Assembly (NCBI GenBank): GCA_023663385.1
Contig: JAMPHO010000005.1
Span: 1-56,182, forward strand
Length of the DNA: 56,182 nt
DNA from: Alistipes timonensis
GTDB lineage: Bacteria > Bacteroidota > Bacteroidia > Bacteroidales > Muribaculaceae
Reading direction: 5' to 3'
The notes beneath the pieces were generated by a model. It did no database searches. It had not been told where the DNA came from and saw only the letters and a program-made list of their open reading frames with translations. The first letter of the stretch is position 1, and each line of letters begins with the position of its first letter. A program made the position numbers and the translations under genes. Positions 1-8,221 of the stretch are shown here, piece by piece.

Positions 1-147
1 GCTCCCGCCGCTCCCGCTCCCGCCGACGACAAAGCCGCCAAAGCACTCGCCGCAGCCGCCGGCGACCCCGAGAAGCTCGCCAAAATACAGGCAGCGCTCA
101 AGGCCAAGGCCGAGCGCGACGCCGCCAAGAAAGCCGGCGAGGCATGA
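1..147 (+). CDS. nuoI: NADH-quinone oxidoreductase subunit I, C-terminal end (partial)
   Basis: The frame is open from the first base and stops at TGA 145-147, giving 48 residues rich in Ala, Pro, Lys and Asp. The ferredoxin-like core lies outside the window. I assign it to NuoI from gene order alone, because nuoJ, K, L, M and N follow in the standard order and nuoI directly precedes nuoJ in such operons. NuoI carries two 4Fe-4S clusters in the peripheral arm of complex I. A low-complexity Ala/Pro tail of this kind is not part of the conserved fold and is probably a disordered extension. A GC-rich hairpin lies just after the stop, before nuoJ. Confidence 0.6.
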   Translation, partial: APAAPAPADDKAAKALAAAAGDPEKLAKIQAALKAKAERDAAKKAGEA

Positions 148-222
148 ACCACTCCCCCGCGCCGCGCGATAGCGGCGGGGCGAAACCAATCAAACGCTTA
201 AAACAAAAATCAAACCAATCAT

Positions 223-738
223 ATGGATTCTGTAGGAAGTATCATCGTCTACGCGGTAATAGCCTTGGCGATTATCGTCTGCTCGGTGCTTGCTGTCACA
301 ACGCGCAAGATACTGCGCGCCGCCACCTACCTGCTGTTCGCCCTCTTCGCGACCGCCGCCCTCTACTTCCAGCTCGACTACGAGTTCCTGGGGGCCGTGC
401 AGATCGCGGTTTACGCGGGCGGCATAGTGGTGCTCTTCGTCTTCTCCATCCTGCTGACGAGCCACCCCGGCGACAACAGTGCCAAACTCGCTTCTAAAAA
501 ACGCGTCCTGGGGCTTACAGGAGCGCTCCTGACGTTCCTCGTCGCCGGATATTCGCTTGTGAGCCGCTGCTCGCTGTGGGGTGCCACCCCGCAGGGCGAC
601 AACCCCGACATGGCGCTCATCGGCCAGACCCTCATGGGCATCGGCAACGGCCAGTACCTCCTCCCCTTCGAGGCAATAAGCGTGCTGCTGCTCGCCTGCA
701 TCATAGGCGGAGTGGTGATCGCCCGCAAAAATGATTAA
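223..738 (+). CDS. nuoJ: NADH-quinone oxidoreductase subunit J
   Basis: This 171-residue membrane protein has about five hydrophobic segments. It matches NuoJ in length and in the conserved stretch around residues 55-85, where the Tyr-Ala-Gly-Gly-Ile-Val motif (AVYAGGIVVLFVF) marks the third transmembrane helix, the one with the pi-bulge involved in coupling. NuoJ belongs to the membrane arm of complex I in the inner membrane. The gene lies 75 bp after the NuoI stop and 26 bp before nuoK, so it is in the nuo operon. The ATG at 223 is the natural start; no strong Shine-Dalgarno site is visible, as is common in Bacteroidota. Confidence 0.93.
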   Translation: MDSVGSIIVYAVIALAIIVCSVLAVTTRKILRAATYLLFALFATAALYFQLDYEFLGAVQIAVYAGGIVVLFVFSILLTSHPGDNSAKLASKKRVLGLTGALLTFLVAGYSLVSRCSLWGATPQGDNPDMALIGQTLMGIGNGQYLLPFEAISVLLLACIIGGVVIARKND

Positions 739-764
739 TCGACACTGACGGAAAAAAGACAATC

Positions 765-1076
765 ATGGACATCACCATCCTCTATTACCTGCTTCCGAGC
801 CTCTTCATGTTCTGCTGCGGCATCTACGGGTTCATAACCCGCCGCAACATGATCGCGATGCTCATCTCCCTGGAGCTGATGCTCAACGCGGTCGATATGA
901 ACTTCGTGATATTCAACCGCTTCCTATTCCCCGGACAGCTTGAGGGAATGTTTTTCACGCTTTTCGCCATCGCTCTGGCAGCGGCTGAAACCGCTCTCGC
1001 CATCGCGATTATCATCAATATGTTCCGCGTGTCGGAAAAGATTGACGTGCGCGACGCCAACAAAATGAAACACTAA
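765..1076 (+). CDS. nuoK: NADH-quinone oxidoreductase subunit K
   Basis: This is a 103-residue protein with three transmembrane helices, the usual NuoK size. Conserved acidic residues sit inside helices two and three (for example the ISLELMLNAV and AETALAIAI segments), which in known complex I form part of the half-channel for proton movement. It acts in the membrane arm of the respiratory complex. It lies between nuoJ (26 bp gap) and nuoL (8 bp gap), consistent with one transcript. Nothing is unusual in length or composition. Confidence 0.94.
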   Translation: MDITILYYLLPSLFMFCCGIYGFITRRNMIAMLISLELMLNAVDMNFVIFNRFLFPGQLEGMFFTLFAIALAAAETALAIAIIINMFRVSEKIDVRDANKMKH

Positions 1077-1084
1077 CCGCCGCT

Positions 1085-3118
1085 ATGCAACCCGTAATTC
1101 CCATACTGATTTTAGCAATCCCCCTGGCGATGTTCCTGCTGCTCGGCCTCACCGGCCACAAGATGCAGCACCGCTGGGCCGGCATCGCCGGCACCCTGGG
1201 GATGGGCGTCACAATGACGCTGGCCTACATCACGGCTTTCACTTATTTCTTCTCGGGTAGCCCCGACTTCATCGACGCCGAGAGCCACACCCGTCTGCAG
1301 GCGGTTATCTTCAACTACGACTGGCTGGCCTTCACCGACAGCCTCGTGATTCGCCTCGGCTTCCTTCTCGACCCGATCTCGGCCCTGCTCTTAGTGGTAA
1401 TCACCACCATCTCCTTCATGGTGCACCTCTACAGCAACGGCTACATGCGCGACCACCACGGAGTCTGGGAGACAGGTTTCCAGCGTTTCTACGCCTTCCT
1501 GTCGCTCTTCAGCTTCTCGATGCTCGGCCTGGTAGTGGCCACCAACATCTTCCAGATGTACATCTTCTGGGAGCTCGTGGGTGCCTCCTCCTACCTGCTG
1601 ATCGGTTTCTACTACACCAAGCCTTCGGCAGTGTCCGCTTCGAAGAAAGCCTTCATCGTGACGCGCTTCGCCGACCTCGGCTTCCTGATCGGTATCCTCA
1701 TCCTGAGCTACTACACCGGCACCTTTAACTTCACCGACCTCACCTCGATGCCCGTTGCCGGACTCGACGGCACCTTCCAGGTTAGCCTCGACACCGCCGC
1801 CGGCATCAAGGAGCTCTTCACCTCTTCGGCCGCTCCCATCTTCATGGGTTGCTCGGTGCTGACCTGGGCCCTGGTGCTCATCTTCATGGGCGGTATGGGT
1901 AAGTCGGCTATGATGCCGCTCCACATCTGGCTCCCCGACGCAATGGAAGGCCCGACCCCCGTGTCGGCCCTCATCCACGCCGCCACCATGGTTGTGGCCG
2001 GTGTATACCTCGTGGCCCGTCTGTTCCCCCTCTACCTTATGGAAGAGGCCGCCCTCAACATCATCGTGGTTGTAGGCGCGCTCACCGCCCTCTACGCCGC
2101 CATCGTGGCTTGCACGCAGATCGACATCAAGCGCGTGCTCGCCTTCTCGACCATCTCGCAGATCGCCTTCATGATGGTTTCGCTCGGCGTGGCCCGTCCC
2201 GAGTTCCACCATGGTCTTGGTTACATGGCAGGTATGTTCCACCTCTTCACCCACGCCATGTTCAAGGCCCTGCTCTTCCTCTGCGCCGGCGCTCTGATCC
2301 ACGCCATCGGCTCCAACGACTACACCGATATGCACGGGCTTCGCAAATATATGCCCGTGACCCATATCACCTTCCTGATCGGCTGTCTGGCTATCGCCGG
2401 CATCATCCCCTTCGCGGGCTTCTTCTCGAAGGACGAAATCCTGACCGCCACCAGGGGCCACTCGATTTTCTGGTACATCTGGATGTCGCTCGTGGCAGGT
2501 CTCACCGCTTTCTATATGTTCCGCCTCTACTACCTCATTTTCTGGTGGAAGGAACACAAGGTGCATGAGGGTCACCACGCCCCCCACGACCAGCCCTGGA
2601 CCATGACCCTCCCGCTGGTTATCCTGGCAGTTGTTTCCTGCGTCGCCGGCTTCGTGCCGATGGGCAACCTCGTCACCTGGAACGGCCACGAGATGTTCGA
2701 CAGCGTTGACTTCTTCACCAACCTCAAGGCTCTTGACTGGAGCGTGGCCGCCATCTCCCTTGCCGTGGCCATCCTGGCAATCATCCTCGCTACCGTGATG
2801 TACCGCAAGGAGAACCCGCTCCCCGCCAAGATGAAGGCTGCGATGCCCGCCCTCTGGCGCTGGGCCCACCACCGCTTCTACTGGGACGAACTCTATATGT
2901 TCATCACCCACAAGATTATCTTCGGCTGCATTTCCAAACCGATCGCCTGGTTTGACCGCCACATTATTGACGGCACCATGGACGGTATGGCCTACGTCAC
3001 CAACAAGATTTCGTACGCCATCCGCGGCCTCCAGTCGGGCAATCTGCAGTTCTACGTTTGGTTCTACCTGGTGGGCGCCTTAGTGCTCGGCGCTGTAACC
3101 GCCATCTGCCTCATGTAA
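1085..3118 (+). CDS. nuoL: NADH-quinone oxidoreductase subunit L (antiporter-like)
   Basis: NuoL is the distal antiporter-like, proton-pumping subunit of complex I. The 677-residue product has many transmembrane helices and the family core: an N-terminal domain around residues 70-125, then the antiporter domain. Conserved channel motifs include FWELVGASSYLLIGFYY (about 160) and the GKSAMMPLHIWLPDAMEGPTP segment (about 275-295, interrupted here for brevity), with the key Lys and His of the channel. A long C-terminal part (about 530-677) contains the lateral helix that clamps the membrane arm. The ATG is 8 bp after nuoK. Usual family length is 600-680 residues, so it is complete. Confidence 0.96.
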   Translation: MQPVIPILILAIPLAMFLLLGLTGHKMQHRWAGIAGTLGMGVTMTLAYITAFTYFFSGSPDFIDAESHTRLQAVIFNYDWLAFTDSLVIRLGFLLDPISALLLVVITTISFMVHLYSNGYMRDHHGVWETGFQRFYAFLSLFSFSMLGLVVATNIFQMYIFWELVGASSYLLIGFYYTKPSAVSASKKAFIVTRFADLGFLIGILILSYYTGTFNFTDLTSMPVAGLDGTFQVSLDTAAGIKELFTSSAAPIFMGCSVLTWALVLIFMGGMGKSAMMPLHIWLPDAMEGPTPVSALIHAATMVVAGVYLVARLFPLYLMEEAALNIIVVVGALTALYAAIVACTQIDIKRVLAFSTISQIAFMMVSLGVARPEFHHGLGYMAGMFHLFTHAMFKALLFLCAGALIHAIGSNDYTDMHGLRKYMPVTHITFLIGCLAIAGIIPFAGFFSKDEILTATRGHSIFWYIWMSLVAGLTAFYMFRLYYLIFWWKEHKVHEGHHAPHDQPWTMTLPLVILAVVSCVAGFVPMGNLVTWNGHEMFDSVDFFTNLKALDWSVAAISLAVAILAIILATVMYRKENPLPAKMKAAMPALWRWAHHRFYWDELYMFITHKIIFGCISKPIAWFDRHIIDGTMDGMAYVTNKISYAIRGLQSGNLQFYVWFYLVGALVLGAVTAICLM

Positions 3119-3159
3119 GAGGAACCTTAATGCTAACACAGTAAAGTATAGTGACAGAG

Positions 3160-4662
3160 ATGTTTTCAAATATTCTGATTTATTTCGTGATCATTCCCCT
3201 GCTGATGCTGGGGGGATTCGCGCTGTGCCGCGGCGTTAAGGGGATCCGCACTATCGCGGTTGTCGGCTCCACGCTGCTGATGGCCCTGAGCGTGTGGGTG
3301 CTGGTCGATTATCTCGCCCTGCGCCAGGCCGGCAACACCGAGGAGATGCTCTTCACAGGCTCCTGGCAGTGGTTCGGCCCGCTGAACATCAACCTCGCGG
3401 TTGGTGTCGACGGTGTTTCGATCGCCATGCTCATCCTTTCCTCGATTATCGTATTCGCCGGGTCGTTCGCGTCCTGGAAGATTGACGACGCACGCCACTT
3501 CTTTATGTGGCTCCTGCTCCTGTCGACGGGCGTGTTCGGCTTCTTCATCTCGATCGACCTCTTCACAATGTTTATGTTCTACGAGGTGGCCCTCATCCCG
3601 ATGTACCTACTGATCGGCGTTTGGGGCACAGGCCGCAAGGAATACTCCGCTATGAAGCTCACACTGATGCTTATGGGCGGCTCCGCGTTCCTGATGCTCT
3701 CGCTCATCGGCATCTACTACCACTCTGCTCCCGAAGGTGGCCAGCTCACCTGGAACATCCTTGAAATCTCCCAGAACGGCGCTATTTCCCGCGGCTGGCA
3801 GTACTTCCTCTTCCCGATGTGCTTCGTTGGCTTCGGCGTTCTCGGCGCTATGTTCCCCTTCCACACTTGGAGCCCCGACGGTCACGCCTGCGCCCCCACC
3901 GCCGTGTCGATGCTCCACGCCGGCGTGCTTATGAAACTCGGCGGTTACGGCTGCTTCCGCGTGGCTATGTACCTTATGCCCGAGGCCGCCAACGACCTGG
4001 CCTGGATATTCCTTATCCTTACCGGCATCTCGGTCGTCTACGGAGCCTTCTCGGCTTGCGTGCAGACCGACCTCAAGTACATCAACGCCTACTCTTCGGT
4101 GAGCCACTGCGGCATGGTGCTCTTCGCAATCCTGATGATTAACACCACCGCACTCACCGGCGCCATCATGCAGATGCTCTCCCACGGCCTTATGACCGCC
4201 CTATTCTTCGCCCTGATCGGTATGATTTACGGCCGCACCCACACCCGCGACATCCGCCTGATGGGTGGCCTTATGAAGATAATGCCCTTCCTCGGCGTGG
4301 CCTATGTGATTGCCGGTATGGCATCGCTCGGTCTGCCGGGCCTCTCGGGCTTCGTTGCCGAAATGACCATCTTCGTAGGTTCGTTCGAGCACGCCGATAT
4401 GTTCCACCGCGTGTTCACCATCGTGGCATGCTGCTCGATTGTGATCACCGCCGTCTACATCCTCCGTGTCGTGGGCAAGCTCCTCTTCGGCCCCGTGCAG
4501 GACGAGCACCATCTGCAGCTCACCGACGCCGTGTGGTGGGAGCGTCTCTCCGTGATCACCCTCGTGGTGAGCGTGGCCGCCATCGGCTGCTTCCCCAACT
4601 TCTTCGAAGGGCTGATCCGCTTCACATTTAATCCCGAAATCTTCCGCGCAATCGGAATGTAA
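3160..4662 (+). CDS. nuoM: NADH-quinone oxidoreductase subunit M (antiporter-like)
   Basis: NuoM is the second antiporter-like proton-pumping subunit of complex I. The product is 500 residues with about 14 transmembrane segments. It carries the family motifs FMFYEVALIPMYLLIG (about 125-140, with the channel Glu) and PFHTWSPDGHACAPTAVSML (about 228-247), plus the LKLGGYG-type segment after it. I start at ATG 3160; an in-frame GTG at 3151 would add three residues and cannot be excluded because neither has a clear ribosome binding site. The gene lies between nuoL and nuoN with short gaps and shares their codon use. Confidence 0.95.
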   Translation: MFSNILIYFVIIPLLMLGGFALCRGVKGIRTIAVVGSTLLMALSVWVLVDYLALRQAGNTEEMLFTGSWQWFGPLNINLAVGVDGVSIAMLILSSIIVFAGSFASWKIDDARHFFMWLLLLSTGVFGFFISIDLFTMFMFYEVALIPMYLLIGVWGTGRKEYSAMKLTLMLMGGSAFLMLSLIGIYYHSAPEGGQLTWNILEISQNGAISRGWQYFLFPMCFVGFGVLGAMFPFHTWSPDGHACAPTAVSMLHAGVLMKLGGYGCFRVAMYLMPEAANDLAWIFLILTGISVVYGAFSACVQTDLKYINAYSSVSHCGMVLFAILMINTTALTGAIMQMLSHGLMTALFFALIGMIYGRTHTRDIRLMGGLMKIMPFLGVAYVIAGMASLGLPGLSGFVAEMTIFVGSFEHADMFHRVFTIVACCSIVITAVYILRVVGKLLFGPVQDEHHLQLTDAVWWERLSVITLVVSVAAIGCFPNFFEGLIRFTFNPEIFRAIGM

Positions 4663-4686
4663 TCTTCCAAGCACTCAATAACCGAT

Positions 4687-6153
4687 ATGGATTATTCACA
4701 GTTTTTGGCAATGGGGCAGGAAATAGGTCTGCTGATCGTGTTCCTGCTGGTGTTCCTCTACGATACCTTTATGCCCCGCAAGGCCCTGGGCGGCATCACC
4801 GGATTTGCCACGGTGCTGTTCGCGATATTCACCGTCCTGGGCTTCTTCTGCGGCGAGTGCCGCGAAGTGTCGGCGTTCTCCGGAATGTACGTCACCTCGC
4901 CGGTTTGCGCGATGATCAAGAACATACTTAATGTCGGCGTCCTCGTGGTGCTCATCCAGAGCGCTACCTGGGCCAACAGCGACACCCAGGCAGTGCGCCG
5001 CGGCGAGTTCTACGAACTGCTGCTGGTTACGCTCTTCGGTATGTACCTCATGATTTCCGCCCGCCACTTCCTCCTGTTCATCATCGGCCTGGAGTCGGCT
5101 TCGCTGCCCCTCGCCGCCATGGTTGCCTTCGAGAAGAACAAATATGAGAGCCACGAAGCGGCAATCAAGTATATGCTTACCGCCGTGTTCTCCTCCGCCG
5201 TGTTCATGATGGGTCTCTCCTTCGTTTACGGCCTCTCGGGCAGCCTCTACTTCAGCGAAATCGCCGTAGGGCTCGTAGGCGGGGTTTCTCCCCTGCTCGC
5301 CGTGGCTCTGGCCTTCGTGGTCGCCGGCATCGGCTTCAAGCTCTCGCTCGTGCCCTTCCACCTCTGGACCGCCGACGTATACCAGGGTGCCCCCACCCCG
5401 GTTACCTCCTATCTTTCGGTAATCTCCAAGGGCGCGGCCGCGTTCGCCTTCCTGGTGGTGCTCGCCCAGTGCTTCGGCCAGTTCTACTCCGCTATCTGGG
5501 AGTGGATGCTCTACGCGCTGATCATCGCGACCATCACCATCGGTAACCTCTTCGCGATTCGTCAGAAAAACATGAAGCGCTTCCTCGCCTTCTCCTCCAT
5601 CTCACAGGCCGGCTACATCATGCTCGGCATCGTAGGTGGCACCGAGATGGGTCTGGCCGCTCTTATGTTCTACATTCTGGTCTACATCTTCTCCAACCTC
5701 GCCGCTTTCGGCGTGATCGGGGCCATCGAGAACAAGACCGGCAAACTCCTGATGACCGACTACAACGGCCTGTCGAAAACCAACCCCTGGCTCGCATGCT
5801 CCATGATGCTCGCCATGTTCTCCCTTGCGGGTATCCCCCCCTTCGCTGGCTTCTTCTCGAAGTTCTTCATCTTCACCTCCGCCCTGGGTAGCGGTTCGGT
5901 AGCGCTCTACATCCTGGTGCTCATCGCCCTGATCAACACCATCATCTCGCTCTACTACTACCTGCTGGTTGTAAAGGCAATGTACATCTCCCCCGAGGAG
6001 CCGCAGATCGCCACCTTCCGCTCGCACTGGACCGAGCGCCTCGGCCTCTGGATCTGTGTGGCCGGCATCATCGCCCTCGGCATCGCCAGCTGCGTTTACA
6101 ACACCATCCTCACCACTTCCGACACAACCAACCTCTTCACCTTCATGTTTTAA
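4687..6153 (+). CDS. nuoN: NADH-quinone oxidoreductase subunit N (antiporter-like)
   Basis: NuoN is the antiporter-like subunit of complex I nearest the quinone module. The 488-residue product has about 14 hydrophobic helices. It shows the NuoN pattern: a Glu-bearing segment FIIGLESASLPLAAMVAFEK (about 130-149), then GFKLSLVPFHLWTADVYQGA (about 218-237) with the channel Lys and His. It is the last gene of the nuo operon, followed 50 bp later by a strong intrinsic terminator. Bacteroidota operons commonly lack nuoE, F and G; the upstream half is outside this window, so that cannot be checked here. Confidence 0.95.
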   Translation: MDYSQFLAMGQEIGLLIVFLLVFLYDTFMPRKALGGITGFATVLFAIFTVLGFFCGECREVSAFSGMYVTSPVCAMIKNILNVGVLVVLIQSATWANSDTQAVRRGEFYELLLVTLFGMYLMISARHFLLFIIGLESASLPLAAMVAFEKNKYESHEAAIKYMLTAVFSSAVFMMGLSFVYGLSGSLYFSEIAVGLVGGVSPLLAVALAFVVAGIGFKLSLVPFHLWTADVYQGAPTPVTSYLSVISKGAAAFAFLVVLAQCFGQFYSAIWEWMLYALIIATITIGNLFAIRQKNMKRFLAFSSISQAGYIMLGIVGGTEMGLAALMFYILVYIFSNLAAFGVIGAIENKTGKLLMTDYNGLSKTNPWLACSMMLAMFSLAGIPPFAGFFSKFFIFTSALGSGSVALYILVLIALINTIISLYYYLLVVKAMYISPEEPQIATFRSHWTERLGLWICVAGIIALGIASCVYNTILTTSDTTNLFTFMF

Positions 6154-6203
6154 CAACTGAAGACCACCGACGAGGTTCACTCAACTACCCCTATCAACAC
6201 ACC

Positions 6204-6235
6204 GGAGCCGGGCCGTAAAGCCCGGCTCCTTTTTT
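6204..6235 (+). terminator. Intrinsic terminator of the nuo operon
   Basis: A perfect 10-bp stem (GGAGCCGGGC at 6204-6213 with GCCCGGCTCC at 6220-6229) encloses the loop CGTAAA and is followed at once by six T residues (6230-6235). It stands 50 bp after the nuoN stop and closes the operon. Confidence 0.93.
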
Positions 6236-6335
6236 ATGCACGTTTATTTTGCGCGAACTGTAGTTTGCAATGGAAAAATAGTATATTCGCGGTAACTCCC
6301 ATCAATAACCACTCAAAAGGAAATCATCAATAGCA

Positions 6336-7163
6336 ATGAAAAAGAAACTGACCCTTATCGCGATCGCATGCTCGCTGACAGCCGCAGCGGTTGACTTCAG
6401 CGAATACCGCGGCGTGTGGGCCTCGGATAGCGCCGAAGCCGTCGTAACCGATTCTGCCGCCATATTCTTTGAAAACACGCCGGCCGGGCTCATAGCCTAT
6501 CTCGACGTACCCTCGCGCAGCATCCATAGCCGCACGGTCTTTACTGATTCCGTATTCGTTTCCAGCGAGACCGCGCCCATCGAAATGAGTATCGACAAGG
6601 GAAAGCTCACAATAGGCGGTAACACACTCCGCAAAGTAGAGAGTCTTGAAACCCGCGCCCCTTATGAGGCTCCTACCACTACATCGCCCCGCGAAATCGG
6701 CCCTCGCCTCCAGGAATGGCGCTTAGGGGCAAGCTTCGGGCGCGAAGGTGATGTTACCTACTGCGAGATCAACACCAACCGGCATATGTTCGTGTATATG
6801 CTTAATCCATCTATGACCTACATCAGGGCGGCGGCAACCCGCAACAACGACCGCGGGACGCTTTTCTTCCAAAACATACGGATGATGGCGAACAACAATA
6901 CCGGCGAAGTGACCTCCCAAATGATGGACGGCAACAACTCTATAGCCCGCGACGACCTGCAAATCGACAACTCTAAATTCCAACCCGACCGCTGCACCTT
7001 CTGCCCCGACGGCGGCATATACTGGTCGCTAATCTCCTTCACCCCCGACCAAATCCTCCTCAACGGCTGCGGCGAAACCTACCGCGTCGACCGCCTCACC
7101 CCCAAAAACGAATACTTCCACTACACCCCCTACAACCCCGACACCACCCCCCTCCCCGATTGA
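6336..7163 (+). CDS. Secreted protein of unknown function
   Basis: The 275-residue product starts with a signal peptide (MKKKLTLIAIACSLTAAA, about residues 1-18). I do not recognise the mature part as any family. The cleavage region does not have a good lipobox: the only early Cys (residue 13) lies inside the hydrophobic core. The rest is soluble, of mixed alpha/beta character, with Cys residues near 151 and 224-227 and a Pro/Asp-rich end. It is a single gene on the plus strand, 100 bp after the nuo terminator. A TATATTCG box at 6282-6289 could be its -7 element, but no well-placed -33 box is seen. Export to periplasm or surface is an inference from the signal peptide. Confidence 0.75.
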   Translation: MKKKLTLIAIACSLTAAAVDFSEYRGVWASDSAEAVVTDSAAIFFENTPAGLIAYLDVPSRSIHSRTVFTDSVFVSSETAPIEMSIDKGKLTIGGNTLRKVESLETRAPYEAPTTTSPREIGPRLQEWRLGASFGREGDVTYCEINTNRHMFVYMLNPSMTYIRAAATRNNDRGTLFFQNIRMMANNNTGEVTSQMMDGNNSIARDDLQIDNSKFQPDRCTFCPDGGIYWSLISFTPDQILLNGCGETYRVDRLTPKNEYFHYTPYNPDTTPLPD

Positions 7164-7237
7164 GCCTTTCTTTGCTAGGTTAAGATCCAATTAATCGCGA
7201 GACAAAACAAAGCGCTGGTATACCATTTTTTGGAATT

Positions 7238-7313
7238 TGAGGAATGGATTCCACAAATTCCATAAGAAATGAGGAATTGATTCCGCAAATCTTATAAGAC
7301 ATGAGGAATCGGA
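7238..7313. repeat. Short tandem repeat, 32-bp period, two and a third copies
   Basis: Copies start at TGAGGAAT 7238, 7270 and 7302, an exact 32-bp period. The first two share TGAGGAAT-n-GATTCC-n-CAAAT and a terminal ATAAGA. The third is cut after about 12 bp. Each unit contains a small palindrome, GGAAT-n-GATTCC. The array lies between the secreted protein and the convergent DUF805 gene. Its function is unknown; it resembles a protein-binding array more than a terminator. Confidence 0.55.
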
Positions 7314-7333
7314 TGCCGAGCGTGAGATAAAAT

Positions 7334-7372
7334 ACCCCGGCTGAAACCGCCGCAGCGGGTGTTGGCCGGGGT
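7334..7372 (-). terminator. Possible terminator of the DUF805 gene
   Basis: An 8-bp stem (ACCCCGGC 7334-7341 with GCCGGGGT 7365-7372) has a small inner CCGC/GCGG stem. On the minus strand it is followed by a T-rich run (TATTTTATCT). It lies 38 bp past the stop of the minus-strand DUF805 gene. The T-run is imperfect, so this is tentative. Confidence 0.35.
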
Positions 7373-7409
7373 TAATTCTTGATGGCGCCGCGGAATCAGC
7401 GAGTGGGGA

Positions 7410-7778
7410 TCAGGCGGGTTCGCCGAAACGGTTGGCGTTAGGTTCGCCGGCGGTAGCGGCCAGCACGATGAACCAAATCCAGCCAATCACGGGCACGAGG
7501 TTGATGAAGATCCAACCGCCACCCTTGCCGAGGTCATGCATACGGCGTACCGACACGCCGAGTCCGGGGAGCAACAGCGCGAGGCTTACGAGACCCTCGA
7601 TGAAGGTGATGAACCCGGGGGCCTGTCCATTGCTGCCGAAAATAACGCCGATGCCGCTGAGAACCGCCATGATCACGAACTGGAACAGGGCGAAATACCA
7701 GAACTCAGCGCGCCCGGCGCGCCCTCTGAAACAAACGTACTTGCTAAGTACGGTCGTAACTGCTTGTTTGAAATCCAT
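7410..7778 (-). CDS. DUF805 family membrane protein
   Basis: The 122-residue product has the DUF805 (YhaH-like) layout: an N-terminal amphipathic part with the motif FRGRAGRAEFWYF (about 17-29), then three or four hydrophobic helices, and the conserved RRMHDLGKGG motif (about 78-87) before the last helix. The family is a small inner-membrane protein of unknown role, found alone in many bacteria. It stands alone on the minus strand. A consensus minus-strand promoter lies about 95 bp upstream (7872-7904), and two further promoter-like sites with repeats lie behind that. Family membership is secure; function is not known. Confidence 0.88.
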   Translation of the reverse strand: MDFKQAVTTVLSKYVCFRGRAGRAEFWYFALFQFVIMAVLSGIGVIFGSNGQAPGFITFIEGLVSLALLLPGLGVSVRRMHDLGKGGGWIFINLVPVIGWIWFIVLAATAGEPNANRFGEPA

Positions 7779-7871
7779 ATAAACTTAAATTTTAAAGTTT
7801 TACGAAGTTGCCGATGATTTAACGAAACCAGCGACCCCTTCATTACAACAATTTCAACGTTATAACTTCCG

Positions 7872-7904
7872 CAAATATACCACAATTCCCCTCTTATTTC
7901 CAAA
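7872..7904 (-). promoter_or_regulatory. Bacteroides-type promoter for the DUF805 gene
   Basis: Read on the minus strand, TTTG (7904-7901) is followed after 21 nt by TATATTTG (7879-7872), matching the TTTG / TAnnTTTG consensus of the primary Bacteroidota sigma factor. Transcription would start near 7865 and leave a leader of about 85 nt. Confidence 0.7.
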
Positions 7905-7986
7905 CAATAACCTTGGAATCCGCGGATTCCAAGGTTTGTAATCTAAATGGTGTCAATATGGATGCGCATCAAATGTTACATTACAA

Positions 7987-8035
7987 ATATAGCCATTACC
8001 CTGCCATACATATATAGCGATTACCCTGCCATACA
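7987..8035. repeat. 25-bp direct repeat, two copies, over a minus-strand -7 box
   Basis: ATATAGCCATTACCCTGCCA (7987 on, continuing TACA) recurs at 8012 as ATATAGCGATTACCCTGCCA plus TACA, one mismatch in 24 bp, period 25. The end of the first copy merges with CAAATATA (7984-7991), which on the minus strand reads TATATTTG, a perfect -7 box. The second copy covers the place where a -33 contact would fall. This looks like an operator pair, but no regulator gene is adjacent. Confidence 0.55.
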
Positions 8036-8112
8036 CCGAGTTATCCGCTCGTCAGTCGGAAACTCCGATTGACGCATTGCGATTTGAGATTTTATATATA
8101 GTTTATCCATAC

Positions 8113-8164
8113 TGTCCTATATTCAGGGACAAAGATAGTGATTTTTGTCCTAAATTCAAGGACA
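8113..8164 (-). promoter_or_regulatory. Operator-like quasi-palindrome pair over a minus-strand promoter
   Basis: Two 19-bp quasi-palindromes of the form TGTCC-N9-GGACA lie at 8113-8131 and 8146-8164, exactly 33 bp apart and differing at three positions. Between them CAAAGATA (8130-8137) reads TATCTTTG on the minus strand, a consensus -7 box, and CAAG (8157-8160) gives a CTTG -33 box at 19 nt spacing. The promoter points towards DUF805, whose start is about 350 bp away, with no gene between. It shares the CAAAGATAnnGATTTT string and 33-bp period with the promoter of the DUF4143 ATPase at 40788-40902. Confidence 0.5.
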
Positions 8165-8221
8165 CGGCAATGTTTTAAAGCACACAAATCACAAATTCTT
8201 ATCTATGCACTTGTCGGGATG

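Larger units (their letters stand above)
7779..8221. other. 443-bp gene-free stretch with stacked minus-strand promoters
   Basis: No convincing coding sequence is seen between the DUF805 start and the uvrA stop; a 76-codon minus-strand frame (7673-7903) overlaps DUF805 in another frame and matches nothing I know. The stretch is AT-rich against its neighbours. It holds three minus-strand -7-like boxes (7872-7879, 7984-7991, 8130-8137), a 25-bp direct repeat and a pair of 33-bp-spaced quasi-palindromes. Confidence 0.6.
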
